Below are positions 35,717 through 45,049 of a stretch of 64,000 nt of DNA, piece by piece. Every line of letters starts with the position of its first letter. Position 1 is the first letter of the stretch. The notes beneath the pieces were generated by a model. The model ran no database searches. It saw nothing but the letters and a program-made list of their open reading frames with translations, and had not been told where the DNA came from. A program made the translations under genes and the position numbers. Source of the stretch: Roseibium sp. MMSF_3412 (GTDB lineage Bacteria; Pseudomonadota; Alphaproteobacteria; Rhizobiales; Stappiaceae); assembly GCF_030733265.1 (NCBI RefSeq), contig NZ_JASHJI010000017.1, forward strand, positions 62,001-126,000, written 5' to 3'.

Positions 35717-35818
35717 ATGCTGCTAAAATGCTGTTTGTAAACAGGAATTACCAAAAAGTCGGGTTTGGTTAACCGCTGTTCCGTGACACTCTTTCTTGGC
35801 AACAAAGAAAGGATTGGC

Positions 35819-36091
35819 ATGAAAACCAGCTCAGACTTTGAAAAGCGCTTTTTGGGATACGGCCTGCTGACGGCCGAGATCCTCTACCGGCTCCCCGATC
35901 ATCCGAAATTTCTCCAGAGCTTTCTCTGGCAGACTGAGGACCTCGCGCCGCAGTTTCCCGAACTGACGAAATTTCTGGATTTCTGGGAACGGGAGATCGA
36001 GGGACGGATTCATTCTGTCCGCGTTGCTCACCAGAACCTCATTGATCCGGTGGATTTCCGTTTTGCCGATGGCGAAATCCTGATGCATTGA
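35819..36091 (+). CDS. usg: Usg-family protein
   Basis: 90 residues. The pattern F-x-x-x-F-L-G-Y-G-L-L-T-A-E-I-L-Y-R-L-P-D-H, W-Q-T-E-D-L-A-P-Q-F-P and HSVRVAHQNLI matches the alphaproteobacterial Usg family, first named beside tryptophan or phosphoribosylanthranilate genes. Biochemical function is unknown. AAAGGATTGGC precedes the ATG. No trp genes are adjacent. Confidence 0.92.
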   Translation: MKTSSDFEKRFLGYGLLTAEILYRLPDHPKFLQSFLWQTEDLAPQFPELTKFLDFWEREIEGRIHSVRVAHQNLIDPVDFRFADGEILMH

Positions 36092-36103
36092 ACGCGGACG
36101 CTG

Positions 36104-36904
36104 TCAACGCTCCGTCAGGCCCAGTCCGAACCCGTCACGCATGACGCCCCTGGCCTGGCTGGTAAAGTCCGATCCGCTGCCCTCGTGCAGAACAAATCCC
36201 GGAAGCAATCTGAGGGGAGCCTTGCTGGCGCGAATGGAGCGGACCAGCACGCGCGTTGCAGGGGCTTCGGGGCGCGGCCGCAACGGAATGACGTCGGTTG
36301 CGCCGAAACGCCCCTTTAGAACCGTCAGGAGTTCCTGCAGGCCGTCGGCACGGAAGATCACTGTCAGGCTGCCACCCTCGCGAACGATGTCGGTCGCGGT
36401 TCTGGCCCAGGGTTCAAGACCTCTTTCGTCGAGAACATGTGCGTCCGCGCGTGCCGCGTTGGGTGATGCGCGAAACCTGTCGGCTTCATAATAGGGCGGG
36501 TTCATGATGGCGTGATCTGCCATGGAAGGAACGAGTCCGCCGGCATGGCGGATGCTTCCCTTGGCAGTGATGTCCGAAGAAAGCAGGCGGATACGTTTGG
36601 AAAAATGCGCGTTTTCCGGATCGCCGAGTGCGCGCCCGGCCAATGACATGACGGTGTCGTCGATTTCCACCAGCGTCACTGTTATGCCGGTAAGACGCGC
36701 GGCGGCACAAAAGCCCGCCGTCCCGACGCCTGCACCAAGGTCAACCACATGACCTTCCGTGCCCTCCGGCAGAGCCGCGGCCAGATACACGGCGTCCATT
36801 CCCGCGCGGTGCCGGCCTTTCCTGGGCTGGTACACATGCACCCGACCACCCAGGAAGGCATCGCGTGTCACGTTTTCGCAATCTGCTTCTTCTGAGGAAA
36901 CCAT
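36104..36904 (-). CDS. SAM-dependent methyltransferase, TrmN6/YfiC-like
   Basis: 266 residues from the ATG at 36904, which lies one base after the DUF2007 stop. The SAM motif I is VVDLGAGVGTAGFCAA, the acidic motif II LVEIDD, and the adenine-N6 catalytic motif NPPYYEADRF. This resembles tRNA1(Val) adenine-37 N6-methyltransferase (TrmN6); the precise RNA target is not proven. DUF2007 and this gene are probably one transcription unit. Confidence 0.85.
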   Translation of the reverse strand: MVSSEEADCENVTRDAFLGGRVHVYQPRKGRHRAGMDAVYLAAALPEGTEGHVVDLGAGVGTAGFCAAARLTGITVTLVEIDDTVMSLAGRALGDPENAHFSKRIRLLSSDITAKGSIRHAGGLVPSMADHAIMNPPYYEADRFRASPNAARADAHVLDERGLEPWARTATDIVREGGSLTVIFRADGLQELLTVLKGRFGATDVIPLRPRPEAPATRVLVRSIRASKAPLRLLPGFVLHEGSGSDFTSQARGVMRDGFGLGLTER

Positions 36905-36905
36905 G

Positions 36906-37142
36906 TCAGCCCTGGTCTCTTGCAGGCCGAAGTTCGTGCTCCAGTCCCGCATCCCGGACAAGTCCGCGCGCCTTGTGGATCTGGTCGCTGTCCACCAGGA
37001 TGCGCCTCGGGATCATGGCAAGCGATCCCTCCATGATGCTCATATTCCCATCTGCGACAAAATGCTTGATTCCGGCCTCCTCCAGGATCGATTCCAGGAA
37101 GGAGATGAGGACCGGGTCGTTCGTTCTGATAAGTTCTTCCAT
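36906..37142 (-). CDS. DUF2007-family small protein
   Basis: 78 residues: MEELIRTNDPVLISFLESIL followed by EEAGIKHFVADGNMSIM and RRILVDSDQIHKARGL, the single-domain DUF2007 (putative signal-transducing, ferredoxin-like fold) pattern. It is upstream of the methyltransferase gene with a 1-base gap, which suggests co-expression. It is divergent from the polyprenyl synthase gene. Confidence 0.88.
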   Translation of the reverse strand: MEELIRTNDPVLISFLESILEEAGIKHFVADGNMSIMEGSLAMIPRRILVDSDQIHKARGLVRDAGLEHELRPARDQG

Positions 37143-37316
37143 AAGTTATCCGGGTTTATCGGCCTTGAAGAGCGGGATTGCCTTAAAAACCCCTGCAAAC
37201 TGGTTTACAGCAAAATCACGTGTTTGTGGCATTTCAACAGTTTGTCAACGCGCACGCATCTTGCCCCGGAGCCCGTAGCGCCATATTGTCCGCTCAAATA
37301 TTCGAGGAGTGCCGTA

Positions 37317-38336
37317 GTGGCCGTTGTCGCAACAACATATTCTGACAGTCAGTCGCGCCGTCCGAGCATACAACCGCTCGTCGATCTCGTTTCGCCGGGC
37401 ATGGCGGATGTGAACGAACTGATCCTGTCCAAGGCCGGCTCCAACGTGGAATTGATCCCGGAGATCGCCAAACATCTGATTTCGTCAGGCGGCAAGCGCT
37501 TGCGCCCCATGCTGACACTCGCATTTGCGGACATGTTCAGCTACCAGGGCAGCGGGCATGTGGTGCTGGCGGCAAGTGTCGAATTCATGCACACGGCCAC
37601 GCTCCTGCACGATGACGTTGTTGATGAAAGCGACATGCGCCGGGGCAAGCTTGCCGCGCGCAAGCTGTGGGGCAATCAGGCCAGCGTACTTGTCGGCGAC
37701 TACCTCCTGGGCCAGGCCTTCAAGATGATGGTTGATGTCGGCTCGCTTGAGGCACTCGGGATCCTGTCATCCGCTTCCGCCATCATCGCCGAAGGCGAGG
37801 TTCTCCAGCTGGGTGCAGCAAAGAACATCGCCACAACGGAAGAAGACTATCTGCGTGTCATCGAAGCCAAGACGGCAGCGCTGTTCGCGGCTGCTGCCGA
37901 GGTGGGACCGGTGATCGCCGGCCAGAACGATGCCATGAAGCTGGCGGCCCGGACCTACGGGCTGGAACTCGGATACGCGTTTCAACTGGTCGACGACGCG
38001 CTTGACTATGGCGGGTCATCAGCAGATCTCGGCAAGGATATCGGCGATGATTTCCGCGAGGGTAAGATCACGCTGCCGGTGGTTCTGGCGGTGGCACGCG
38101 GGACCGATCAAGACAGGCTGTTCTGGAAACGTTGCCTTGAAGGCGAGGATGTCGAGGATGGCGATCTGGAACAGGCAATCGAGCTTTTGCGGAAATATGA
38201 TGCGCTTTCAGAAACCGTCAGCCGTGCGCGCGACTATGGAGATAAAGCGCTGAAAGCGCTCGAGTCTTTGCCGCAAGGGTCGTATAACGACGCGCTGGCG
38301 GATACCGTGTCGTTCTGCATTTCCCGCGTCAGCTGA
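37317..38336 (+). CDS. ispB: Long-chain all-trans polyprenyl diphosphate synthase
   Basis: 339 residues from a GTG with GAGGAG 7 bp upstream. It builds the isoprenoid tail of ubiquinone (probably decaprenyl in this group, inference). The first aspartate-rich motif is LLHDDVVDESDMRRG (near 97) and the second is QLVDDALDYGG (near 226). Small residues before the first motif fit a long-chain product. The upstream frame inside the divergent gene area is not coding. Confidence 0.92.
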   Translation: MAVVATTYSDSQSRRPSIQPLVDLVSPGMADVNELILSKAGSNVELIPEIAKHLISSGGKRLRPMLTLAFADMFSYQGSGHVVLAASVEFMHTATLLHDDVVDESDMRRGKLAARKLWGNQASVLVGDYLLGQAFKMMVDVGSLEALGILSSASAIIAEGEVLQLGAAKNIATTEEDYLRVIEAKTAALFAAAAEVGPVIAGQNDAMKLAARTYGLELGYAFQLVDDALDYGGSSADLGKDIGDDFREGKITLPVVLAVARGTDQDRLFWKRCLEGEDVEDGDLEQAIELLRKYDALSETVSRARDYGDKALKALESLPQGSYNDALADTVSFCISRVS

Positions 38337-38395
38337 GCAGCCGGGTATCCGCAGCGGGCGCTCGGCCCGAAACGTGCCGGGCCAGGCAAGGCTGA

Positions 38396-39277
38396 TCAGG
38401 CCAGTCGGCCCGAAGCTATCCACCAATCGGGATGGCGCGTGCGCAGGGACCGCTCAAGTGCCATTTCCCGACCGGCTTCACACAGGCCGAAAACGGTTGC
38501 ACCAGACCCAGACATTCTTGCAAAGACGATGTCATCCTCGGCACCGAGCGTGTCAAGGATCTCACCGATTGCCGGACAGATTTCGATCGCGGGTTGTTGC
38601 AGGTCATTGCGGCACAAAGCCAGCATGCCGGTGAGATCTGACAGGGTTTCGAAGCTTTCCGGAAGAGGGGGGAGTGCAGGATTGCTGCGGGTTTTCAGGG
38701 CTTTGAACACGGCCGGTGTTGACACGCCGACCTTTGGATTGACCAGAACCATGCCGCATTTCGGCATCTGCGGGGCAGGCGACACATCATCGCCGATACC
38801 GCGCATCAATTGTGGCTGAGCCCAAAGGCAGACGGGGACGTCAGCCCCCAGTTGCAGGGCGAGCCCGTGGAGACGGTCATCGTCAAGATAGATCCCGGAA
38901 TGATCTTCCAGCAGCCTGAGCGCGGTTGCCGCATCACTTGATCCGCCGCCGATACCCGACGCCACGGGAAGCCGTTTACTGAGCGTCATTTTGAGTTTCA
39001 GCGGACCGGTGCCGGCTGCTTCGGCAAAGAGAGCGGCAGCCTTGAGGACAAGATTGTCCTCGGTCGGGCCTTCCAGATCGTGGGCAAACGGGCCTTCAAC
39101 AAGGAGCTCCAGCGTCTCGGATGCCTCAATCGACAGGCGGTCGCCGATCTGCGGGAACACCACCAGCGACTCGAGCAAATGGTAGCCGTCAGAGCGTTGC
39201 CCGGTGATGTGAAGCGCCAGATTGACCTTGGCGCGCGCAAGCCCGGCCGCCGGCGCAGCTCTTCTCAATACTGACAT
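38396..39277 (-). CDS. ispE: 4-diphosphocytidyl-2-C-methyl-D-erythritol kinase
   Basis: 293 residues from the ATG at 39277, 8 bp after the TPR gene stop. It phosphorylates CDP-methylerythritol in the MEP isoprenoid pathway. GHMP-kinase motifs are present: ARAKVNLALHITG at the start, LPVASGIGGGSSDAATAL for ATP, and FARMSGSGATVFGL near the end. It faces the polyprenyl synthase gene, so two isoprenoid genes are neighbours. Confidence 0.95.
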   Translation of the reverse strand: MSVLRRAAPAAGLARAKVNLALHITGQRSDGYHLLESLVVFPQIGDRLSIEASETLELLVEGPFAHDLEGPTEDNLVLKAAALFAEAAGTGPLKLKMTLSKRLPVASGIGGGSSDAATALRLLEDHSGIYLDDDRLHGLALQLGADVPVCLWAQPQLMRGIGDDVSPAPQMPKCGMVLVNPKVGVSTPAVFKALKTRSNPALPPLPESFETLSDLTGMLALCRNDLQQPAIEICPAIGEILDTLGAEDDIVFARMSGSGATVFGLCEAGREMALERSLRTRHPDWWIASGRLA

Positions 39278-39287
39278 TCCGGAACTG

Positions 39288-41072
39288 TCAACCGCCGTTG
39301 TTGTCGCTGTCTGCCTTCGCGGCATCGGTGACGGACGGTTCCTTCAACCCGTTGGCGATCTTGTCCAGGATTTTCGGCAGGTCTTTCTCGGTCGGACCCA
39401 GATCCCGCGCGTGGTTCCACTGGAACCTTGCCTCATTGCGGCGTCCGACCATCCAGTAGGCATCGCCGAGATGGTCGTTGATGACCGGGTCGGCAGGCCG
39501 CAGTTCAATTGCTCTTTCGAGTTCCCTGACCGCTTCCTCATACCGTCCGAGCCGGTAATAGACCCAGCCGAGACTGTCGACGATGTAGCCGTCGGTTGGA
39601 CGCAGCTCAACGGCGGTCTTGATCATTTCCAGCGCTTCATCAAGCTTGAGACCCTGGTCCACGAGGGAATATCCGAGGTAGTTCAGAACCAATGGCTGGT
39701 TTTCATTGAGCTCAAGCGCCTTGCGGAAATCAGCTTCGGCCATGTCCCAGTTGCCGAGCCGTTCGCGCGTGATCCCCCGGAAATACATCAGCAGCCAGTG
39801 CTGGGGTTCCAGTTCGGCGATCGTGTCGATCCCCTGGGAATAAACGGTTTCGGCTTCATCGTAGATTTCGTGAGAGCGAAGTATATTGCCGAGCGCGATC
39901 ACGGCCTCAAGATCGGCCTGATCCACTTCGATCAGCGCTTCGAGATGGCTGCGGGCCTCATCGACCTTTTCCAGGGCATTGTAGTTCAGTCCGACCTGGA
40001 TTTCGGCCTCGCGCTTCAGCACGCTGTCATCGGGAACGCGCATGAAGGCGTCGATCGCACGGGCCGGCTGCTCCATGCGTTCAAAAACGCTTCCGAGCGC
40101 AATCGCGGCAAACTCCGCTGTCGGGTCCATGTGGAGGGCGAGTTGCAAGTAGGAGGTGGAGAGTTCCTCACCGCCGTCGCGCCCGATAACAGCGCCCAGC
40201 CCATAGAGGATTTCAGCCATTCCCTGCGCCGGGTCCGACACCATCGGCGGGACGACACTGCCACTTTCAAGGAACGCCCTTGTTTGTTCTATCTTGGGAT
40301 GGCCGCGGAACTGCTGATCATACTGGTCGAGAGCGGCAATGGCGTCCTGTTGGCGGCCGTTCGCGGCGAGGATGCGCGCGTAGGCATCGACAACGCGAAT
40401 TGCCGCCTGGTCGAGCGCATAGGCGCCTTCGATCGTTTCCAGCGCATCCTGGTTCCTGCCGGCAGCGAATTGCAGATGGGCCTTGTGCGTTGCCTTGAAG
40501 ACTTCGAACCAGTCCGGTCCGCGCAGGTTGTCGATCAGTTCGATCGCCTCGTCGGCCTGGCCTTTGCCGTACAAGGACCAGGCGCGCGAGATGCCGATGG
40601 AAAGCTGGGCGAGGGGCCCGTTCCGTCCCTTCGCAAGCGACTGATCGGCTTCGTCATAGTTTCCGTCGACGATATGCTGACCACCAAGCGCCAACTGGGC
40701 AAGAAAGTTCTGCAAGCCGGCGTTTTCGAGCTCACCGGCATAGTGAACCGCTTCTTCGACGTCGCCATTGGCCAGCTTCAGAAGGAATGTGCGTTCCAGC
40801 AACATCGTGTTGGTCGGATCGGCCGCGAGGGTCTCTTCATAGAAGGCAGCCGCGTGTCCGTAGTCTTTCTGGAACCCGGCAAGGCGCCCGGAGAGGTAGC
40901 TGCCGGACAGCGTCAGCGGCAAATTGGACGGTGTGCCGAAGACCTGCGCCTTTGAGTCCGTGTCCGCAATGGCGCTGAATGGTGCGAATGCGATTGTGCT
41001 CGCCAGCGCCAGAACCTTCAGTCGTGAACCTTTGCGGTCAATCCGGGAAACGACGCCGGCCAAATCAGTCAT
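39288..41072 (-). CDS. Periplasmic tetratricopeptide repeat protein
   Basis: 594 residues from ATG 41072 with GAGGAAAA upstream. A signal peptide (LKVLALASTIAFAPFSAIAD) precedes about 10-12 TPR units that fill the rest, for example the well-kept YIVDSLGWVYYRLGRYEEAV and DPVINDHLGDAYWMVGR near the C-terminus. TPR arrays mediate protein contacts; the role is unknown. It is just upstream of ispE on the same strand and divergent from ppdK. Confidence 0.9.
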   Translation of the reverse strand: MTDLAGVVSRIDRKGSRLKVLALASTIAFAPFSAIADTDSKAQVFGTPSNLPLTLSGSYLSGRLAGFQKDYGHAAAFYEETLAADPTNTMLLERTFLLKLANGDVEEAVHYAGELENAGLQNFLAQLALGGQHIVDGNYDEADQSLAKGRNGPLAQLSIGISRAWSLYGKGQADEAIELIDNLRGPDWFEVFKATHKAHLQFAAGRNQDALETIEGAYALDQAAIRVVDAYARILAANGRQQDAIAALDQYDQQFRGHPKIEQTRAFLESGSVVPPMVSDPAQGMAEILYGLGAVIGRDGGEELSTSYLQLALHMDPTAEFAAIALGSVFERMEQPARAIDAFMRVPDDSVLKREAEIQVGLNYNALEKVDEARSHLEALIEVDQADLEAVIALGNILRSHEIYDEAETVYSQGIDTIAELEPQHWLLMYFRGITRERLGNWDMAEADFRKALELNENQPLVLNYLGYSLVDQGLKLDEALEMIKTAVELRPTDGYIVDSLGWVYYRLGRYEEAVRELERAIELRPADPVINDHLGDAYWMVGRRNEARFQWNHARDLGPTEKDLPKILDKIANGLKEPSVTDAAKADSDNNGG

Positions 41073-41350
41073 TTTTCCTCGCATGCTCGATCGATGGGCA
41101 ATCATTTTTTCGCTTATCACCTTTGAGAATGGCGTCTTTAAGGCCCAGCGGCAAGGCATGTGCGAAACTTTCTGAGGGTTTAAATCCATTTGATTTTGCT
41201 CTGCGTTGGAAATTGCTGTTGTTCTATCGAAACAATGCGGCTTTCCGCCAAAAAAGGACTTGAAGACAATCCTTTGCCGTAGCAGGTATGTGCGGCGCAA
41301 CAATGAGCTGGGGACGCCGCGTCCCCGGTGCCACGCGAGGAGAATGTCAG

Positions 41351-44023
41351 ATGGCCAAGTGGGTCTACAGTTTCGGCAATGGTGATGCAGAAGGGGCCGC
41401 TGAGATGCGCAATCTGCTTGGTGGAAAGGGCGCCAACCTTGCGGAAATGAGCAGCCTCGGCCTGCCCGTTCCACCCGGATTCACGATCACCACGGAAGTC
41501 TGCACCTGGTATTACGAGCACGAAAAAACCTATCCGGATGCACTCAAGCCGCAGGTGGCCGAAGCATTGGAAAAGGTCGGGGCCGCGACGGGAAGGTCAT
41601 TCGGGGATGCCGAACGACCCTTGCTCGTATCGGTACGCTCAGGCGCACGGGTCTCGATGCCCGGTATGATGGATACGGTTCTCAACCTTGGACTGAATGA
41701 TCAGACCGTGGAAGCGATTGCCAAGGAAGCCGGCGACCGCAGATTCGCCTATGACAGCTACAGGCGCTTCATCCAGATGTACTCCGACGTGGTGCTCGGC
41801 CTGGACCACCACGAATTCGAAGAGATCCTCGAAGACTACAAGGAGCGTAACGAACTGGCGCTCGACACGGATATCGATGCCGATGCCTGGCTCGGTATCA
41901 TCGAGAAGTTCAAGGCTCTCGTTGAAGAAGAACTCGAAAGACCTTTCCCGCAGGATCCGCAGGAACAGTTGTGGGGCGCGATCGGCGCCGTGTTCAGTTC
42001 CTGGATGGTACCGCGCGCGGTCACCTACCGACGGCTGCACGATATTCCCGGCAGCTGGGGCACAGCCGTCAACGTGCAGGCGATGGTCTTCGGCAACATG
42101 GGGGAAAGCTCGGCGACCGGAGTGGCCTTTACCCGCAATCCGTCAACCGGCGAGAACCTTCTGTACGGTGAGTTCCTTGTCAACGCCCAGGGTGAAGACG
42201 TTGTTGCCGGGATCAGGACACCGCAGGACATTACAGAGCGCGCGCGCAAGGATGCCGGGTCCTCCAGTCCGTCGCTCGAAGCTCTCATGCCGGAAGCTTT
42301 CGCTGAATTCCAGTCCTACTGCGCGAAACTGGAAGCCCACTACAAGGACATGCAGGACCTGGAATTCACCATCGAGAAGGGCAAGCTGTGGATGCTGCAG
42401 ACCCGTGCGGGAAAACGTACGGCAAAGGCGGCGCTCAAGATCGCCGTTGATCTGGTCGAAGAAGGCCTGATCACGCAGGAAGAGGCGATCGGGCGTGTCG
42501 AGCCAGGTGCACTTGATCAACTGCTTCACCCGACAATCGATCCGGATGCCGAGCGTGACATCGTGACAACCGGTCTGCCGGCATCGCCGGGCGCTGCTTC
42601 GGGTGCGATCGTGTTCACGTCCGATGAGGCCGAGAAAGCAAAGGCGGAAGGCCGCAAGACCATTCTGGTTCGCGTTGAAACCAGCCCGGAAGACATTCAC
42701 GGCATGCATGCGGCAGAAGGTATCCTTACGAGCCGTGGCGGCATGACGAGCCACGCTGCGGTCGTTGCGCGCGGCATGGGCAAACCGTGCGTCGCCGGTG
42801 CCGGAATGCTGCGGATCGACTACCGCAACGGTGTCATCAATGCCGCAGGCAGGATGCTGAAGGAAGGCGACATCATCACCATCGACGGGGCGACCGGCCA
42901 GGTTCTCTCTGGCGAGGTCAAGATGCTGCAACCGACGCTTTCCGGCGACTTCGGCACGCTGATGGGCTGGGCCGACAATGTGCGGCGCATGACCGTCCGG
43001 ACAAACGCCGAAACACCACAGGACGCAAAGGTTGCGCGCGAATTCGGGGCCGAGGGCATCGGCCTGTGCCGGACGGAGCACATGTTCTTCGAGGGCGAGC
43101 GTATCATTGCGGTGCGCGAAATGATCCTGGCCGACACGGAAGCAGGCAGAAGAGCGGCGCTGGCCAAGCTTCTGCCCATGCAGCGCAAGGACTTCACGGA
43201 TCTTTTCGAGATCATGCACGGACTGCCGGTCACCATCCGGCTGCTCGACCCGCCCCTGCATGAATTCCTGCCCAAGTCCGAAGAGGAACTCGGTGAAGTC
43301 GCCAAGGCGATGGGGGCGGATCCGGAGCGTTTGCGCGACCGGGCGCTGGTGCTGGAAGAATTCAATCCGATGCTCGGGCATCGCGGCTGCCGGCTGCTGG
43401 TCTCCTATCCTGAGATCGCGGAAATGCAGGCGCGGGCCATTTTCGAAGCTGCTGTAGAGGCGGCCAAAAAGACGGGTGCGCCCGTCGTGCCGGAAATCAT
43501 GGTTCCGCTCGTCGGTCTGAAAGGCGAGCTGGATCTGGTCCGCAAGAGCATCGAGGCTATGGCAAAGGCAGTTGCGGAAGAGACCGACACGGAGCTGACC
43601 TACCAGATCGGCACCATGGTCGAATTGCCGCGCGCGGCGCTGAAAGCGGCCGAAATTGCCGAATCCGCCGAGTTCTTCTCCTTCGGCACCAACGACCTGA
43701 CACAGACGACATTCGGGATATCGCGCGATGACGCGGCGTCGTTCCTCGGAACCTACCAAAGCCGCGGCATTCTGGAGCAGGACCCGTTTGTGTCGCTCGA
43801 CCCGGAAGGTGTCGGTGAGCTGATCAAGATCGGCGTCGAACGGGGCAGATCAACCCGTCCCGACATCAAGCTCGGCATTTGCGGGGAACATGGCGGCGAT
43901 CCGGCATCGATCTCGTTCTGCGAGAGTGTCGGGCTGGATTATGTGTCGTGTTCGCCGTTCCGGGTTCCGATCGCGCGTCTGGCATCGGCACAGTCGGCAC
44001 TCCGGCACAAACAGTCCGGCTGA
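41351..44023 (+). CDS. ppdK: Pyruvate, phosphate dikinase
   Basis: 890 residues from ATG 41351. It interconverts pyruvate, ATP and Pi with phosphoenolpyruvate, AMP and PPi. The N-terminal ATP-grasp part starts GGKGANLAEMSSLGLPVPPGF. The swivelling phosphohistidine is H468 in GGMTSHAAVVARGMGKPC. The C-terminal PEP/pyruvate barrel has FGTNDLTQTTFG and GICGEHGGDP. All key residues are present and length is normal. The meaB gene follows after 41 bp. Confidence 0.97.
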   Translation: MAKWVYSFGNGDAEGAAEMRNLLGGKGANLAEMSSLGLPVPPGFTITTEVCTWYYEHEKTYPDALKPQVAEALEKVGAATGRSFGDAERPLLVSVRSGARVSMPGMMDTVLNLGLNDQTVEAIAKEAGDRRFAYDSYRRFIQMYSDVVLGLDHHEFEEILEDYKERNELALDTDIDADAWLGIIEKFKALVEEELERPFPQDPQEQLWGAIGAVFSSWMVPRAVTYRRLHDIPGSWGTAVNVQAMVFGNMGESSATGVAFTRNPSTGENLLYGEFLVNAQGEDVVAGIRTPQDITERARKDAGSSSPSLEALMPEAFAEFQSYCAKLEAHYKDMQDLEFTIEKGKLWMLQTRAGKRTAKAALKIAVDLVEEGLITQEEAIGRVEPGALDQLLHPTIDPDAERDIVTTGLPASPGAASGAIVFTSDEAEKAKAEGRKTILVRVETSPEDIHGMHAAEGILTSRGGMTSHAAVVARGMGKPCVAGAGMLRIDYRNGVINAAGRMLKEGDIITIDGATGQVLSGEVKMLQPTLSGDFGTLMGWADNVRRMTVRTNAETPQDAKVAREFGAEGIGLCRTEHMFFEGERIIAVREMILADTEAGRRAALAKLLPMQRKDFTDLFEIMHGLPVTIRLLDPPLHEFLPKSEEELGEVAKAMGADPERLRDRALVLEEFNPMLGHRGCRLLVSYPEIAEMQARAIFEAAVEAAKKTGAPVVPEIMVPLVGLKGELDLVRKSIEAMAKAVAEETDTELTYQIGTMVELPRAALKAAEIAESAEFFSFGTNDLTQTTFGISRDDAASFLGTYQSRGILEQDPFVSLDPEGVGELIKIGVERGRSTRPDIKLGICGEHGGDPASISFCESVGLDYVSCSPFRVPIARLASAQSALRHKQSG

Positions 44024-44064
44024 ATCGCGCGCGGGCTCTTTGCAACCCCGGGCGTTCTGGAGGC

Positions 44065-45009
44065 ATGTTGACGGGTTATCCTTCTCCTGAAGAGCTTCGT
44101 GCGGGCAGCAAGCGTCTGCTCGCCCAGGTCCTGACCCGTCTGGAAACGACGGCGCAGGACAGGGACACCGCTGCGTTTCTGGACAGTTTGTGCCTCGATC
44201 CCAAAGGGTCGGTCCTCGGACTGACAGGCCCGCCCGGCGTCGGAAAATCCAGTCTGACAGACGCCCTGATCAAGGCTTATCGGGGAGAGGGCAAGCGGGT
44301 TGCCGTGCTCGCAATCGACCCGTCGTCTTCGGTGACGGGCGGTGCGCTTCTCGGTGACCGGACACGGCTCAAGACCGATCCGCTCGATGATGGCGTTTTT
44401 GTCCGATCGATGGCTGCGCGCGACCGGCTCGGCGGGCTCTCCGACCAGGCGGTTGCGGCCATTGCGGTGCTCAGGGCGGTTGTCGACAGGGTTATCGTGG
44501 AAACGGTCGGTATCGGACAATCGGAAGGCGATCTGAAACATGCCGTCGACACCGTGCTTTTGTGCATTCAACCGGGCTCCGGTGACAGTCTGCAGTTCAT
44601 GAAGGCCGGGATCATGGAGCTACCGGATCTCGTTGCAGTAACGAAGTCCGATCTTGGAACGCTCGCACGCAGGGCGTCTTCGGATGTCACCGGTGCGCTG
44701 TCGCTTGCATACACGGGAGGACAGGGCTGGAACGTCCCCGTTACCGAGGTGTCTTCCCATACCGGCGCCGGAATTGCGGACCTGGTTGCCAATGCGGACG
44801 CCCACCGGGTTTATCTGGACAAGACGGGACTGCTCCCCAGACGCAGGCAACAGCACGCTGCATGGTTCATGGACATGGTGCGTACCGAATTCGGGCGCGC
44901 GGGACTAGCCATGCTGTCCGGTGGAGATTGGGGTGAGCGCGCCGCCGAAACGCCTTTCGGGAGCTTCCTGGACTTTGCCGGGGAGGTCGCAAGGCGGCTT
45001 CAGTCTTGA
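44065..45009 (+). CDS. meaB: Methylmalonyl-CoA mutase-associated GTPase MeaB (ArgK family)
   Basis: 314 residues. GTPase that protects and reloads adenosylcobalamin-dependent methylmalonyl-CoA mutase. Walker A is GLTGPPGVGKSSL, switch-type DPSSSVTGGALLGDR follows, then ETVGIGQSE and base-specificity VTKSD. The ATG has TGGAGG one base upstream; TTG at 44068 is a possible alternative. No mutase gene is adjacent in the window. Confidence 0.93.
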   Translation: MLTGYPSPEELRAGSKRLLAQVLTRLETTAQDRDTAAFLDSLCLDPKGSVLGLTGPPGVGKSSLTDALIKAYRGEGKRVAVLAIDPSSSVTGGALLGDRTRLKTDPLDDGVFVRSMAARDRLGGLSDQAVAAIAVLRAVVDRVIVETVGIGQSEGDLKHAVDTVLLCIQPGSGDSLQFMKAGIMELPDLVAVTKSDLGTLARRASSDVTGALSLAYTGGQGWNVPVTEVSSHTGAGIADLVANADAHRVYLDKTGLLPRRRQQHAAWFMDMVRTEFGRAGLAMLSGGDWGERAAETPFGSFLDFAGEVARRLQS

Positions 45010-45049
45010 AGCCTGTGGCTTCTGCGTTGGCCGTTCAGCGTTTTGCGGG

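Noticed and set aside
39222..40955. 577-codon open frame opposite the TPR gene
   Set aside because: The opposite strand has a clear signal peptide, TPR consensus and ribosome site; this frame has no recognisable domain.
42143..43759. 538-codon open frame opposite ppdK, and a 556-codon one at 45185-46855 opposite the GGDEF-EAL gene
   Set aside because: Both lie fully inside well-identified genes and have Arg/His-rich shadow composition.
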